DNA of 64,000 nucleotides from Opeltia flavorubescens. Taxonomy: Eukaryota; Ascomycota; Lecanoromycetes; Teloschistales; Teloschistaceae. Below, in pieces: positions 21,637-34,733 of this stretch (its first letter is position 1; each line of letters opens with the position of its first letter). The DNA lies in contig KE546977.1 of NCBI GenBank assembly GCA_000442125.1, positions 248,001 to 312,000 of the forward strand, in the 5' to 3' direction. The position numbers were made by a program, and so were the translations under genes. The notes beneath the pieces were generated by a model. The model did no database searches, had not been told where the DNA came from, and was given only the letters and a program-made list of their open reading frames with translations.

Positions 21637-23615
21637 TCAATCCTCAATGAACCCGAATTGATCTCGGAGCTCTTCGTCATCCTTCGCACCAACATATGCT
21701 CGATTGACGAAGGTATACCAGAGTTTATGGATAGCTTTACGCTTCTTGTGATGCTTCTTCTTCTTCTTGTGCTTTTTCTTTTTGGATACTGACAGATGAT
21801 CCTCCTCGTCCTTACATGCGTCAGACAAGACGTCGTCTCGTTCCGGATTATACTTGCCAATGCGCGCTGCTAGGTTGATGTAATTTCGAACAGTGAGGTC
21901 GGAAAGTCCGTAGATTGTGTCATTTCTTGTATCATATTCAAGTTCATACTCAAATTTCGCTGTGGGCGATTTTCCCGGCAAAGCGTAATCGGTATTTATT
22001 CTGGTCAGGTTGGCAAAGTACTGGGTGTAGCCGAGTAAGGACAGTGTTTGAGGAGAGTATGCCGGGCCTGGCGGTGAGGATTTGGATGGTGGCTTTGGTT
22101 TGCTGAAGCTGGGTTTCTTCGGCTTCCTGGATTTGCGATGCTTTTTCGACTTATCATGCCTGGTGGATGAAAGCTGCTCCTGATTCGTGTGACGACTGGC
22201 AGCAGTAAGGTGCAGTGCAGTAGTGTTGTACTCAAAAACGCGCATTGTCGGATAGTAATTCGGTATAATGCTCGCCCCGACAAGTGTAGCACTGTATCTT
22301 TCACCCCATTCACCGCCGATGCTGTCCAAATACTTTTCATGCTTAGATTTGCGTTTCGTGGGCTTTTTCCTCCACCCTGGTATTGACCAGAAGCTGTTTG
22401 GAGCTTCGATTGTTTCAGCTTTGACCTTGTCCGGTAGCTGTGACCACCCTTGACGGAGCTCGGTCAGATATTGGGCGGACGATTGGATGGAAAAGTCGTT
22501 CGATTGCTGCGGCGTTTTGGCCCGATAGATTTCGCCGGACAAGATTCTCATGTCGATTTGATCGCTATCCTGTAGCATGAAATGATCGATGTTCATGTGG
22601 CCATATAGACCTCCAACAACAACATCACGATACTGCTGCAGCCACAGCACGTATTTGTGCCAGCACGTCTCGTCCCAACTATGCTTACTCTCCGTCCTCG
22701 CCGGAGGTACATGACCCATCAAGATGGCCTTCATGCCCCGCTGCCGCAGGAATTGTAGTTGAATCCGTAGCCATTCAAATTGCTCATATCCGGGTTCAGA
22801 CCGGTCCGCGCAACCGTTGACAGCAACGTTAGAATTGAAAAAGTAGAGAGTGTTCAGGCTGAAGACGGCGAGCTGATTGGGGATGACTTCCACGAAGAAC
22901 CAGCCACCTCTTTCGAAACCATGCCTTTGCTCTTCTGGGATGAACTTGCGCCAGACGTGGGAAAAGGTCTTGGTCCATCTGTTCGGGCCTTCTGTAAAGA
23001 TGTTGTGAGGAAGGATATCATTGTTACCGAAGTTGGGGACAATGGGGATGGTGAAATCATTGGTGGGGTCTGTATCGTTGATGTTTTCGTCCTTGCCGAA
23101 AACTTCGACAAATTTTTCTACCAGCAACGAATTTAGATCGATGACTTGTTCTTCCGTCCGAGGGATAAGCTCGTCATTATCGTGACGTGCAGAGTCTCCG
23201 GTCCAAACGACGAAATCGATCGAATCTTTGAGATTGTCGTTTATCCACTGGAATGTTGCATTAACCAGGGTGATTGGCGAATCGCAGTCAGTGTTCTCTG
23301 AGCCGAAGATGCCGGCAGACCCTTCCCCCCAGTGGCAGGCACCATCATCGTCTGTAGATGCGCCGGAGCTATAGAATCGGTCGGGATGAAGGTCTAAGCA
23401 GAAGTCAGTGAGTGTGTCGGACGTATAGATCTGGCGTATAGCATACCAGTGATGTGGAGAAATTTGCCGCGCAAAGTCCTCGTATTGGCAGGTGTTGATG
23501 TGTCTGAAAGAGGAATGACAGGATCGCCTTGCAATGGTCGCTGTAGGTTCAGATTGGCTGCATACGAAGCAGCTAGGGTTGACAGTAGCAGCGGGAACAA
23601 CTGTCTTAGTATCAT
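21637..23615 (-). CDS. PPN1: Vacuolar endopolyphosphatase
   Basis: Exon 1 is 23615-23447 and exon 2 is 23393-21637, giving 641 residues. This is a calcineurin-like metallophosphoesterase that cleaves long polyphosphate inside the vacuole. The metal-site motifs are all present: ITDLHPD (DxH, with D completed across the intron), TGDSARHDND (GDxxRH), FGNNDILPHN (GNND), LMGHVPP and LYGHMNIDHF. An N-terminal hydrophobic segment (MILRQLFPLLLSTLAA) fits the signal anchor used by yeast Ppn1 for delivery to the vacuole. A lysine-rich tract (KKKKHKKKKKHHKKRK) lies near the C-terminus, typical of filamentous fungal members. The ATG at 23615 was chosen because the longer frame lacks an ATG. Confidence 0.92.
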
Positions 23616-26161
23616 GATTGAAAGATCCAATTGCAGGCCTGTCACTCAAGAGTTGTGACAACACCCCAGGACGGCTACAGCAGCTCTTTCGAGCGCTGGC
23701 GTGGAGGAATAAAGGGAGCCGTTCGCTGACAGGCACCTGACGTGGAGCCGTCTTCTCGCTTAAAAAATGGTGCTACGCTCAACTCAGGTATCAATGATTG
23801 ACTACAGATGACAGTCAAGACATGGAGAGATTTCGATTCATAAGACACGGTGAATGGCCAGGATTATCAAAGATGCCCGACATAAGGTATGATATCCAAA
23901 AACTCCCTCTTATTCCAGCTGACTCGTAAAGGAAGCTAAGCCAAATCCAGCCAATCACGTTGGCGGATTCTACACGTGTGATCATTTGCAGGTGACCCTT
24001 TCGACCCTCTCTACGANGCTTTTCTATTACCTTTCTTTATGCATTCAAATATGAACATCCATACACCGTTGCACATCGAAGCATGTGGACCGCCGAAAGG
24101 GTAATAGATAGCAGTTGTGATATCGCCAGCATTTGATTAATATAGAGTCAGAGTATCCCTCCACTTTAGAAGATTGGACCTGTTGCATGTTCGATTATCT
24201 TCCGCACCTGCCAATTGTCATTCAATAACTAATCTCTTTCTATGGATTCCGTAGTCAATAATGATACATGTTGCATTTCTATGACCACACTTGGATTTTC
24301 TTCATATTCGTGCTTCCTTTGGTTCTTCTACGATCTGTTGGCAATGATCGCTTTTCTACTCACATATTTTCTGTTTGCTTTTACTGGCGATTGAATACTT
24401 TGACGAGAGCCGTGATCATTATGTCTACGCTGTGTCATATCCTAACCGGGGCATGGCACAAAGAAGGACTACCACACTCTTGGTCCGCCATGACGAACAC
24501 CGCCATGAGATCTACATGGTAAAGTAAACGTCCACATCTCCTGGCAATCGGATCCCCAAATAACCGAATACAGAACAGAATCATCCCATTGAGCAATTGC
24601 TGTAAATATGGGAGGCGTATGTGAAGATGTGGAAATCGGTCATCTACAGACAACATCGCTTGAACCGACTGATTGGCTGACGCCACCACCAAAGAATATT
24701 CCGAGCAATCGCGCAACATGATCACCGTTTGTTTTGCGTGACATCTCACTACTGTTTTGCGCCGGAGCTATGTGGCTTGATGAGAAGAATTGACCATGAC
24801 GTACGGATACCACGCTCAGGTCTAAGAAATGTCCTAGACTGTTAGGCAAAACTGGTGGAACCTATATTGGATTCGAGATTCTAGATGTCCCTAATATGAT
24901 GGAACTCGAGTTCGGCAGCGTGACCGGAATGGACAGACCATTCCATATCCTAGTCAAGCAAACAAGAATTGATACGAGGTTCACTAGGAGTATATTGGAC
25001 TTACATTTTGGTAGGTCGTTTAGGTTCCGAGATCGATTCAAACCTCTAACATCGAATCGTCGCTTGGCTCGGAATTCGGCAGTCAAGATGAAGAGCAGAT
25101 GCTGGATGTAGCCATGAATGACGAAGGATCGACGAAAGGAGTGGAGGAGCTACGAAGAAGCCTCTACTCTACGGAGATGTTCCCTAACAGACTACTTTCA
25201 CAGTGGTACGGATAATTGAAGACTCTGTAGTCAGACCTGTAGCGCCCAGCTGTGGGACCACATTCATGCAGCATTTCGGGACTTTTCCTTTCCATAAGAC
25301 GTTCATGTAGCGAAGATCGGCGGTGAAAATGGCGAGATTGGGACGGGGTTAAATTACGATGTCCGGATTAGGAAAGCCAAGGGATCTCGAACCAATATCT
25401 CGGCGCGATCCCCTATCTCTAGCGCCGCCAGGGTCACCCGATGGCGCATGAACCCGAAGCTGAATCCCAGGATCTGACAGACCCCTACACCACTCTAGTC
25501 TCTCCTTTTCTGGTTCCTGCAGCTGTGTGTCTTAACAACCTCGGGATTTGTTCTGCAGGTACCACATGGCTGCTGGGGTAAACGGCGCAGACACCCCATC
25601 AAATTTTACCGACCCTCGTGCAATTCATCTCCACTTTCCCTGCTCGGATCCTACTGTCTTACGGATAGAGACAGAAAATTGTCTTACGTCTCCCCTGTCT
25701 CACGGTCGATAATCCTTCGCCGTCCGGCAAGGCTAATCAACAAGCGTGTCGCCTTGGCCGCGACACTAAACCTTGAATATGTTTTTGGCTCGATGAGGCT
25801 GGCTCGGCTGGCCCGGTCAAGACCTTAGCTCTCGAGAAGCTAATGATCCTAGACTATGGCGTACCTAAAGTTGCCAAGAACGGTCGAGACATGATGATCC
25901 TTTCCTAGGAGGACGCGAATTCATTACCCTTTTCAGTTCTCCCCCATGCGTCGTGTCCTAGTCCATCGTCGTTTACCCAGTCTCTCATTATTCATATACT
26001 GTCTTCCTTCGCTCCTTTCAACATTTCTTTTGGATCTGTCTCTTGTTCACAGTGCTTTGCACGTGCCACTTTCGTTAGCTGGCTCAGTCAAAGGAGCTGT
26101 TGATTTCATAGCATAATTGTCTATACACTAATAATTAATCTTTTTTTCCCACCGCGCGAAC
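23616..26161. other. 2.5-kb intergenic region, no gene recognised
   Basis: Divergent promoter space between PPN1 and the WSC repeat protein. Short frames (24268-24522, 24896-25111) lack protein-like features. An ambiguous base is at 24017. The last 180 bases (from about 25980) are pyrimidine-rich, as in many fungal core promoters and 5' leaders. Confidence 0.5.
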
Positions 26162-29100
26162 ATGATGCAATTAATCCAAATCACTCTGTCTTTACTGCTA
26201 TGGGCGGTCAGCAACGTTGGGGCAGGCAAGCTGTCCCCGACAGATACACTAACATGGGGGGAGGACAACAGCAGATCAGGATATTCCCCGTAAGTTTGTT
26301 CCGCAGTACCAATGGCAAGGCCATCATCCATGTGCACTCGACTGACAATCTCTCAGAAATCATAAAATGGATCCCTCGGTAGTTGGAAGCGCACAATTTG
26401 GCCAACTTTGGACTACAAAGCTCCCAGGAAATTACCGGAATAATGTGGAGCAGATTTATTCACAACCGCTAGTATATACACTCGACGACGGAATACAATA
26501 TGTTTTCATCGCTACACAACAAAATAATGTTTACAAAATCAATGCAAAGACTGGCGTCATCGTTGCTTCCAGGAACCTACACATTCCTTTTCTCAGTTCC
26601 GACGTTGTCCCATGTACTGACATCAACCCTACGATTGGAGTCACCGTAAGTAGCAGAATCGATACATCAAAATCGCAAATCTTTGCTGATATTAATAGGC
26701 CACTGGTGTGATCGATGCATCGACCTACACCTGGTACATCACAGCCAAAACGTATGATGATCAAACCGATCAAGTCAAAGGTCGTCAAAATGGCCGGTAT
26801 TTCTTCCACGCAATTGACGTGAACACCCTTTCGGAAAAGGCAGGCTTCCCCAAGCCAATAGAAGGGACGATCGCTCGAAACAACCCAAATCGCATGTTCA
26901 ATGGCGGCATCCACCACCAACGCCCCGCGCTTCTGCTCACTGGGCAGTACGTTTACGCCGGATTCGCATCTCATTGCGTTCAATACAACTTCACCGGATG
27001 GATCATGGGATTTGACAAGACCACTGGAGCTATGGTCGAGCATTTCACTACAGAAGGAGGGAAGGAACCCAATACCACTCCTGGCGGTGGTGTGTGGATG
27101 TCAGGAGGAGGTATTGCGACGGATAACAAAGGCAGCATGTATTTTGCCACTGGAAATGGTTATGCTTCACAGCTTCATGGTGTTCCAGTTCCCGGCCGTC
27201 AACCTCCAACTTCACTTGAAGAAGCGGCCGTCAACATGAAGATTAACGATGACGGCAGCCTCACAGTCGTTGATTTTTTCATGCCGTGGGAGAAGGAACA
27301 GTTGGACGGTGCTGACAAAGATCTCGGAACAACACCTCTTGAGCTGCTACCACCTGACACTTTCACCTGCCCCAACGCTAAGCGTCTGGGTGTGGTGACA
27401 GGTAAATCTGGCAAAACGTACTTCTTGAATCTGGACAACTTAGGTGGATATCAAATGGGTGCCAATAAGCTGGATGCGATCCCTCAACCGCCGATTCAGA
27501 ATGAAAATTCCGTTTATGCTGGAGCTGGTGTCTATCCTCTCGAGGGAGGATACGTCTATATCGTAAGTTGTTTTGCGCTTGACCTGGTATTCACATATCG
27601 AGAAAGCTGACTTTGCCCAGAACGTCATCCAGTACCAGACGCATGTCTTCAAATTCAGCTGCGACGGAAGCGGAAATCCTGCATTCACCAAGGTTGCGGA
27701 TACTCCCGAAAAGGCTGCGTATGTCCTTGGTGTCGGCCATGGAGCGACAACTTCGCTGGATGGTCAGGCTGGAACAGGCCTCTACTGGATGACTGACGTC
27801 GATGGTTACAATCTGAGAATCTACAACGCAGTGCCTCAAAGTGGCTCGCTTCAATTGATCAAAACGGCCAACATTCCCGGCGTGACAAAGTTTTCTCGCC
27901 CGGTGTTTGGAGACGGCAGAGCGTACGTGGGTACAGTCCAAGGTCTACTCTACGCTTTTGGATCACCTGTCAATCTTCCGCTCACATGCACATCCCCCAA
28001 TGATTTTGGAAAGATCAGCATCAACAGCTCTTCCGTCGTGAAGACGATCCAATGCCAAGCCAATACCTACACCCAGATCAAGTCAATCAAGCTCAACAAC
28101 ACTGCTAATTTCCAAATCTCGAATTTGCCAACCTTGCCCGTCGATTTGCCTGCAGGGAAGAATATCAGTTTCGACGCTGTGTTCAAGCCTGTTGCACCAG
28201 GTCCCCTGTCAGTCGATGTCATCGTATCTACCAGCAGCGGCGATGTCAAGTATTCTCCCAATACGCCAGTATCACTCAAAGGTATCGGTACCTCGGCAAA
28301 TCCGCTACTCCAAGTCAACCCCAATACCGTCACTTTCAACGGTGTGATTGTCGACCAGAATGATGGCGGAGCCACTGAGTCCGTCATATTTTCCAATGTC
28401 GGAGATGGTGTTCTTACTGTCCAGGGGTTGGATTACAGTGTCATCTCGGAAACTGGAGCCTATGTCACTCCCAACACAACTGCCAATGGTGTACAAGTCG
28501 GTCCATTCACTTTCTCCAACATCCCCACAACAATTGCAGGGAACACTGATTCCATCGTCAAAGTCAACTTCAACCCCGTGAAGACTGGAAATTTTGCCGT
28601 TTACGTTCACGTGCGCACCGATGGAGGTACCAAGATCTTCGATGTGTTTGGTACAGCTTCAAGCCAGCCAGTCGCACTGCTAGAGTTCCAAGCCGCCGAT
28701 GGCTCAGGCAAATGGATCCCATATACTAAAAACACCCCACCATTTACCTTCGGAGATGTTTACGAACAGACGACCAAATCTTTGAAGATGCGACTAACAA
28801 ATAATGGCTCTGCCTCTGCTGGTTCTTTGTCAGTCACCGTCTCCAAGCCTCCTTTTGGTGTTCCGGGTATTGTTGGTGCCCAGAATGGTGCCGATCTTGG
28901 TGAAGGTACCAATCTGGCCGCTGGTGAATCCGCTACAGCTGTTTTGTTCTGTTCGGTACCCAAATCCCAGGTTAACGTTGATTCGTACCAAGGCTCCGCA
29001 ACTTGGGTGATGAATACCGGAGACCCCAATTTCGGCAAGCAGCAGATTCAATTCGTCTGTAACGCTGTTGCTGAGCAGGTCGGCCCACTTGCTGCGAACG

Positions 29101-32100
29101 GTTCAGCTGTGTATCGTTATGCTGGCTGCTTCAAGGAGAACAATCCCGGTCGACAGCTCAAAGTGCAAATTTACGGAAACGATAACAACATGACCAATGA
29201 CAAATGTATCGCGGGTTGCGCTGCTCAAGGTTACGCCCTCGCTGCGAGTGAATACACCAATGAGTGTTGGTGTGGCAAGACGATTCCGAAGTCACCCGCC
29301 AATGAGACTGATTGCAACTATGTCTGTACGGGGAATGCCACGCAAACCTGTGGTGGTAATGGATATTTCCATGATCACTCGTTCTTGAGTTTGTTCAACA
29401 ATGGTAAAGCGCTGCCCCCGTTGCCAGATGTTCCTCCGTCGGTCCTACCATCATACGGTGTCTACAACTACAGCGGTTGTTACACTGAAGGTACAGGAGG
29501 AAGAGCTTTGGGTGCGAAACAAACAGCATCTGATGACATGACCGTCGCTTACTGTGCTAATTACTGCACTGGATACCAGTATTTCGGGATCGAATACTCA
29601 AGCGAATGCTTCTGCGGCAATTCCTTTGGAGTAGGAGCAACGCTGAAAGGCGATGGCGACTGCGGCATGACATGCAGTGGGAACTCAACGCAATACTGCG
29701 GTGGTAGCCAGCGCCTGACAGTCTACCAAGCCAACGGGACCACAGCAGTCTACTCGAGTGCTTCTGGAAGCGCAACAGCATCTTCGACAGGCGCTGTTGC
29801 GACCAACACTGGACCTGCTCTCGTTGTCCCATCAGCAGGAGCATTCGCTTATCAAGGATGTTACACCGAAGGGACCAGTGGTCGTGCTCTTGGTGATGCC
29901 ACTACCGCATACAACGGCATGACAGTGGAGAAATGTGCGGCCTTCTGCTCCGCCTACACATACATGGCTGTTGAATACTACTCGGAATGCTATTGTGGCA
30001 ACACTATCGGTGCTGGCTCTATTCCCGCAACCGACAATGGTTGTACACTGGCTTGCAGTGGTAACGCCAGTGAATTTTGTGGAGGTGCAAACAGGTTGAA
30101 CTTTTACAAGAGAAACAGCACTGCGACCTCCACATCGGCGACTGTTTCCACAACCCAGACAGGCACAAGCACTTCAACAACCGCGACTGCAACTGCTGGC
30201 CCCGCTATCGTTCAGACAGTCGGTACGTACTCATACCAGGCATGTTACTCCGAGGGTACCAGCGGTCGTGCACTTAGTGGCACCTATGTCGCCAACAGTT
30301 CAGTCACGGTAGAGGTTTGCGCTGCTTTCTGCAAAGGATATACCTACTTCGGTGTTGAGTATTCCAACGAATGTTACTGCGGAAATACCATCGCAGCTGG
30401 TTCGGCGCCAGTCACAGATGGCAGGTGTTCCATGACTTGCGCAGGAAACAGTTCCGAGATTTGCGGCGGTCCTAACGGGTTGACCTTCTACAAGAGCTCT
30501 GCAACAACGACCTCATCTGGGACTAGTTCTCAATCATCGACTTCGACCTCGTCATCTTCGTCGGCTGCAGCAACATCAAGCGGTCCGATCACCGTCCAGA
30601 GCGTTCCAGGATACGGATATCTTGGCTGCTACTCAGAAGTTCAGGGTGGTCGTGCATTGGTTGACCTCCAAAATCCTATTGACAGCACCAAAGTGTCAGT
30701 GGAAGCTTGTGGTGTTGCTTGTTCCCAGTACACCTACTTCGGCGTCGAATACTCAGGGTCAGTTCGTTCCTGTTCTCTTCCAGATCTGACTGAGGACTGA
30801 CTTTACGTAGTGAATGTTACTGTGGCAATACTATCCAGGCTGGGTCCGCTCTTGTGGCTGGCGGTAGTCCTGCGGTTACCCAGTGTAACATGCTTTGCAA
30901 TGCAAACAAAACGGAGTACTGCGGTGGACCGAACCGTCTTAACATGTACAAGAAAGGAATAGCTACCACCTCGAGCTCCTCAACTTCAACAACTTCGAAG
31001 ACATCGTCAACATCCAGTGTGGCGACTACAACATCAAGCTCTATCACTTCTACGACTTCAACATCATCGTCAAGCACTAGTCAGTCAACCTCCACTTCGT
31101 CAACAAGTTCCTCGACTACATCCAGTAAGACGAGTGGCCCAACAATTGTCCCTGGAAATACTAATTTCGCCTACACTGGATGCTACACTGAAGGATCTGG
31201 AGTCAGGGCTTTGTCGACTCTCGTCGCGGCAAATGATAGCATGACGGTTGACATTTGTCTGAGTGCATGCTCTCAATACAAGTATGTTGGTCTTGAATAC
31301 GGAAGAGAGTGTTGGTGCGGCAACTCCCTTGACTCCAGCTCTGTCCCAGCCACTGCAGAAAGCCAGTGCAGCAAAGTCTGTCCCGGTAACACTGGGCAAA
31401 TTTGCGGTGCCGGCAACCGTTTGACTCTCTACACCAAGAAGGTTGCAACCGCGAACTTCCGAATGGCAAACGTTGCAGCCGCAGCGACCACGAGCTCTGA
31501 AGCATCTACCTCTTCGACATCATCGTCATCAAGCTCATCTTCGACCACGAAGTCGTCTTCCACTACTTCAACGACAAGTTCAAAATCATCTTCATCTTCT
31601 AGCACAACATATTCCTCCTCCTCCACCACCTCCAAAACAAGCACAACATCCACTCTCTACCCAACCCCCTCCCAAACAATCTCCCAATACACCTACCTCG
31701 GCTGTGCCAACGCCACAACCCCCCTAGCCCTCAACGCCCTCACAAAAACCTCCACAGCAATGGACACATCAACCTGCCAATCCTACTGCACAGCCAACAA
31801 TTACGGACTCTCCGGTCTCCAAGGGGGAGATACATGCTACTGCGGCAACGGCCTCCAATCCTTCTCCGCAATCCTCGAAGAAACCACCTCGGGTAGCAAA
31901 TCAAAATGTAACCTCCCATGTGCCGGTAATGAGACTGAAATCTGCGGGGCTGAGAAGTATCTCAGTGTGTGGAATGCGACGGCGAGTGTGGATATTCCGC
32001 CGACGATGGTGAAGCAAGTGGGTTATTACCCGTTGAAGGGATGTTATAACTCCACCATCTCTACCACCAAGACCTCCTCGCCGCTCCTCAGCGCGGCATC

Positions 32101-32401
32101 CACTTCCCTCCCCACGACACTCTCGGCGGAGAAATGCGTAGGCTACTGCGCCACAAAGGGCTACAGCGTCGCCGGCGCCGAGAGCGATAAATGTCTCTGC
32201 GGCCCCAGCCTCTCTAGTAATGCAGAGGAGCTAGACCTCAGCGCTTGCAATGTCAGGTGTAGTGGTAACAAGCGGGAGTTCTGCGGTGCGGAAGATAAAG
32301 TGCTGGTGTGGGTGATGGATGTCGATAGCGTGGACTCTACTACTGGGGCACCGAAAAGCATGGGGGAGAAGAATGAGGCTACTGTGAAGCCGAGCTCATG
32401 A
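26162..32401 (+). CDS. Giant secreted quinoprotein-like, HYDIN-like and 8x WSC protein
   Basis: Five exons (26162-26289, 26357-26645, 26699-27562, 27621-30757, 30811-32401) join in phase to 2002 residues. A signal peptide (about 1-22) precedes a PQQ-like beta-propeller (about 30-540), recognisable by repeats such as VFIATQQNNVYKINAKTG and GKSGKTYFLNLDNLGG. Two or three Ig-like repeats of the HYDIN/SPD-2 (choice-of-anchor) type follow (about 541-900; GTSANPLLQVNPNTVTF). Eight WSC domains begin near residues 923, 1040, 1168, 1295, 1423, 1591, 1765 and 1877, each with the GCY...C...C..YCGN...C..C.GN pattern and separated by Ser/Thr-rich linkers suited to O-mannosylation. There is no C-terminal membrane helix or GPI signal. 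WSC domains bind polysaccharide, so wall association is likely. The propeller's enzymatic state is unknown. Confidence 0.85.
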
Positions 32402-33126
32402 GGAAAAGGGTTTTTTGATTCATGTGCTGTATTAAATTTGCATTGCGAGGACGTTAATTTCGTTTTCTGGGAGGGAAAATTGATGGGGTTTCATGACACT
32501 CGTTCGGGCATTTAGTAGATCGGTCTTTTTCCATTTTGTATATATTCTTCATTATAGACGATGTATTACTACAGTATTCCACATAATAGGTTTCCATCCT
32601 CGTTCTTTACAATTGTAATGGTGATCTGACATGTCATCAAACCTCGATCCATATTCACACATTCCATGTCTCATCCCCTGCGATGAAACTAAAATTAAGG
32701 GTCACCAAGACAATCCCATATGAAAAGTTTTTTCATTCAGTGTCCACATTTGAATCAGATGGATACTCAATTTTGTGGATTCTATTCATCCATTCATTCT
32801 TAACATCGACAAATTTTTTCTGGACATGATACTCATATCATCCCTCTCGTCACAGTCGATGTCTCGATGTAGTCAAAATGGACACCACTGGGGAAGAAAG
32901 ACTGGATTTATGCATTAAGCTTTCTAATGCCTTGAATGGTAGGGTTCGGATACTTTACCGTGGTCAAATTATTCCCATCCATTGGAACAAAGATTGATTT
33001 TGGATTTTCGGGAAGGAATGAGTTAATGATATGCTTACAGAAAGACAAATACCATCACTTGCTCTGGCATGCAGTATTCCTTTCCTACAAAGATCTGGTA
33101 TACAAATATCTCCATCCGTTCATTTG

Positions 33127-33190
33127 TCCATCCATCCATATATCCATCCATCCATATATCCATCCATCCATATATCCATGCATCCATCCC
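33127..33190. repeat. 16-bp microsatellite (TCCATCCATCCATATA)
   Basis: Three exact tandem units followed by a partial unit. The array is itself built from TCCA tetramers, suggesting slippage growth. Confidence 0.9.
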
Positions 33191-33271
33191 CCGAATAATC
33201 AAAAGAATTCTTCCGAGAGACCCATGATCTCTAACACACTAATATAAACCCCGTCCCTTCCCCCTTTTTCC

Positions 33272-33466
33272 CCCTATTCCCTCCAAAATAAATCCCACAG
33301 AAAATCCCGAACGAGAAAGAAAGGACTTTCCAACTAACCGTAAGTTCCCAAAAAAAAAAAAAAANCCCTATTCCCTCCAAAATAAATCCCACAGAAAATC
33401 CCGAACGAGAAAGAAAGGACTTTCCAACTAACCGTAAGTTCCCAAAAAAAAAAAAAAAAAAAAAAA
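33272..33466. repeat. Direct duplication flanking an ambiguous base
   Basis: A block starting CCCTATTCCCTCC and ending in a poly-A run occurs at 33272-33364 and again at 33366-33466, identical apart from the length of the A run, with a single N at 33365 between them. This is most simply an assembly join at a homopolymer, not biology. Confidence 0.85.
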
Positions 33467-34733
33467 TCTCCATTGATCTCAACTTCCAAATGGAAAAAAA
33501 TACCCAAACCCTCGTCAGAAAAAACCAAAAGCATTATAAACCAAGAAAAGAGTATATCTGATATGATACCCATGATAAGGGAGTAACATGGAGATACCTA
33601 AGACTAAAGCTCGAAAAAGCAGGAGTGAAAGGTGTAAATCAGAAGAGAGAAAGGGAGAGAAAGTGAAAGCTGCAAAGACAGAGCATAACAAAGCCAGTAA
33701 CGGGAAAAACAACTACCATACCACTTTCTATCAGTAAGACCACAAAACATCTCATCTAACAAAACAACCTCATCCGCTAAATATAAAAACTCCCACTCTC
33801 ATTCTCTCATTCCCTCATTCAATACACCCTGGCCAATCTATTTCCACATACATATACATTGTCAATCGTACCGTAATTCTACGCTCCCCCTCCCCCCCTA
33901 TATCCTCTTCTGGCCTCTTCTCCCCTTCTTCACATTCCTCCCATTTCTCCAGTCCCAACGCAACGCAAAACATATAATTCGAAATTTTTTTCACCGGAAC
34001 GTAGAATCTTCGTTCCATCCGTCCGTCCGTCCGTATCTCTTCGAAAAAATCCTTAGTTCCCCCTTAGCCTTAGAAATATGATCACTGTGCACCGACCCCA
34101 CAATCCTGATACAAAAGGAGAAAAAAGAAAAAAAAAAAAAGAGCAGGCGATGGTAGTGCACAGGTAGAGAGGGAAAGGTAGAGGGAGAGGGAGAAGAAAT
34201 TGGAGCAAATGAGGAAAAATGGAAAAAAGAAAACATTGGGAATTGAAAATAATTGAAGAGAAACGTAACTCCCCCCCCCCCTCTGATTTCTGGTTTTCTT
34301 GTTTCTCCTATACTATATACAGTCTTCGAAAAGAAAGAATCATCGCCTTCGTCTACAAAAAGAAACTGTCCGTTCACAAACGTCCAATATACATGCCTTT
34401 AAAAAAATCAACTTCTCCGTCTCTAAACAGATTTATATTACCAGCGGATAGAATATCAAGCAATTCTCCTTTCACAAACGTCAACGAACAAGATAGAAGG
34501 ACCAAATGGTCAATGCCCCTCTAAAAGCCAATGACCAACAAAAGAAAAGACCATGAGGCACAAACAACAAACATCCAACGATAGTATTCAAGTGAGAGAT
34601 AAATCCGGCCACTTATTTGGGTACATTACTATATTACAGCTTTTCAACCAATCACCCAGCCTAGACACCGCTCAATAAATCTTCACTTCGGCTTTACAAA
34701 ACCAAACCCAACTACCCCATCCTCCTTTCCGAC

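Larger units (their letters stand above)
32402..34733. other. Low-complexity intergenic region
   Basis: A 2.3-kb spacer between the 3' ends of two convergent genes. It is full of mononucleotide runs (A, C and T tracts), a 16-bp microsatellite and a duplicated block around an ambiguous base. No gene is recognised. Confidence 0.6.

Noticed and set aside
23616-26161. Hidden gene or mobile element in the 2.5-kb spacer before the WSC gene
   Set aside because: No frame, terminal repeat or protein motif could be supported on either strand.
32936-33247. 103-codon frame over the TCCA microsatellite
   Set aside because: The C-terminal half is merely the translated microsatellite (Ile-His-Pro repeats).
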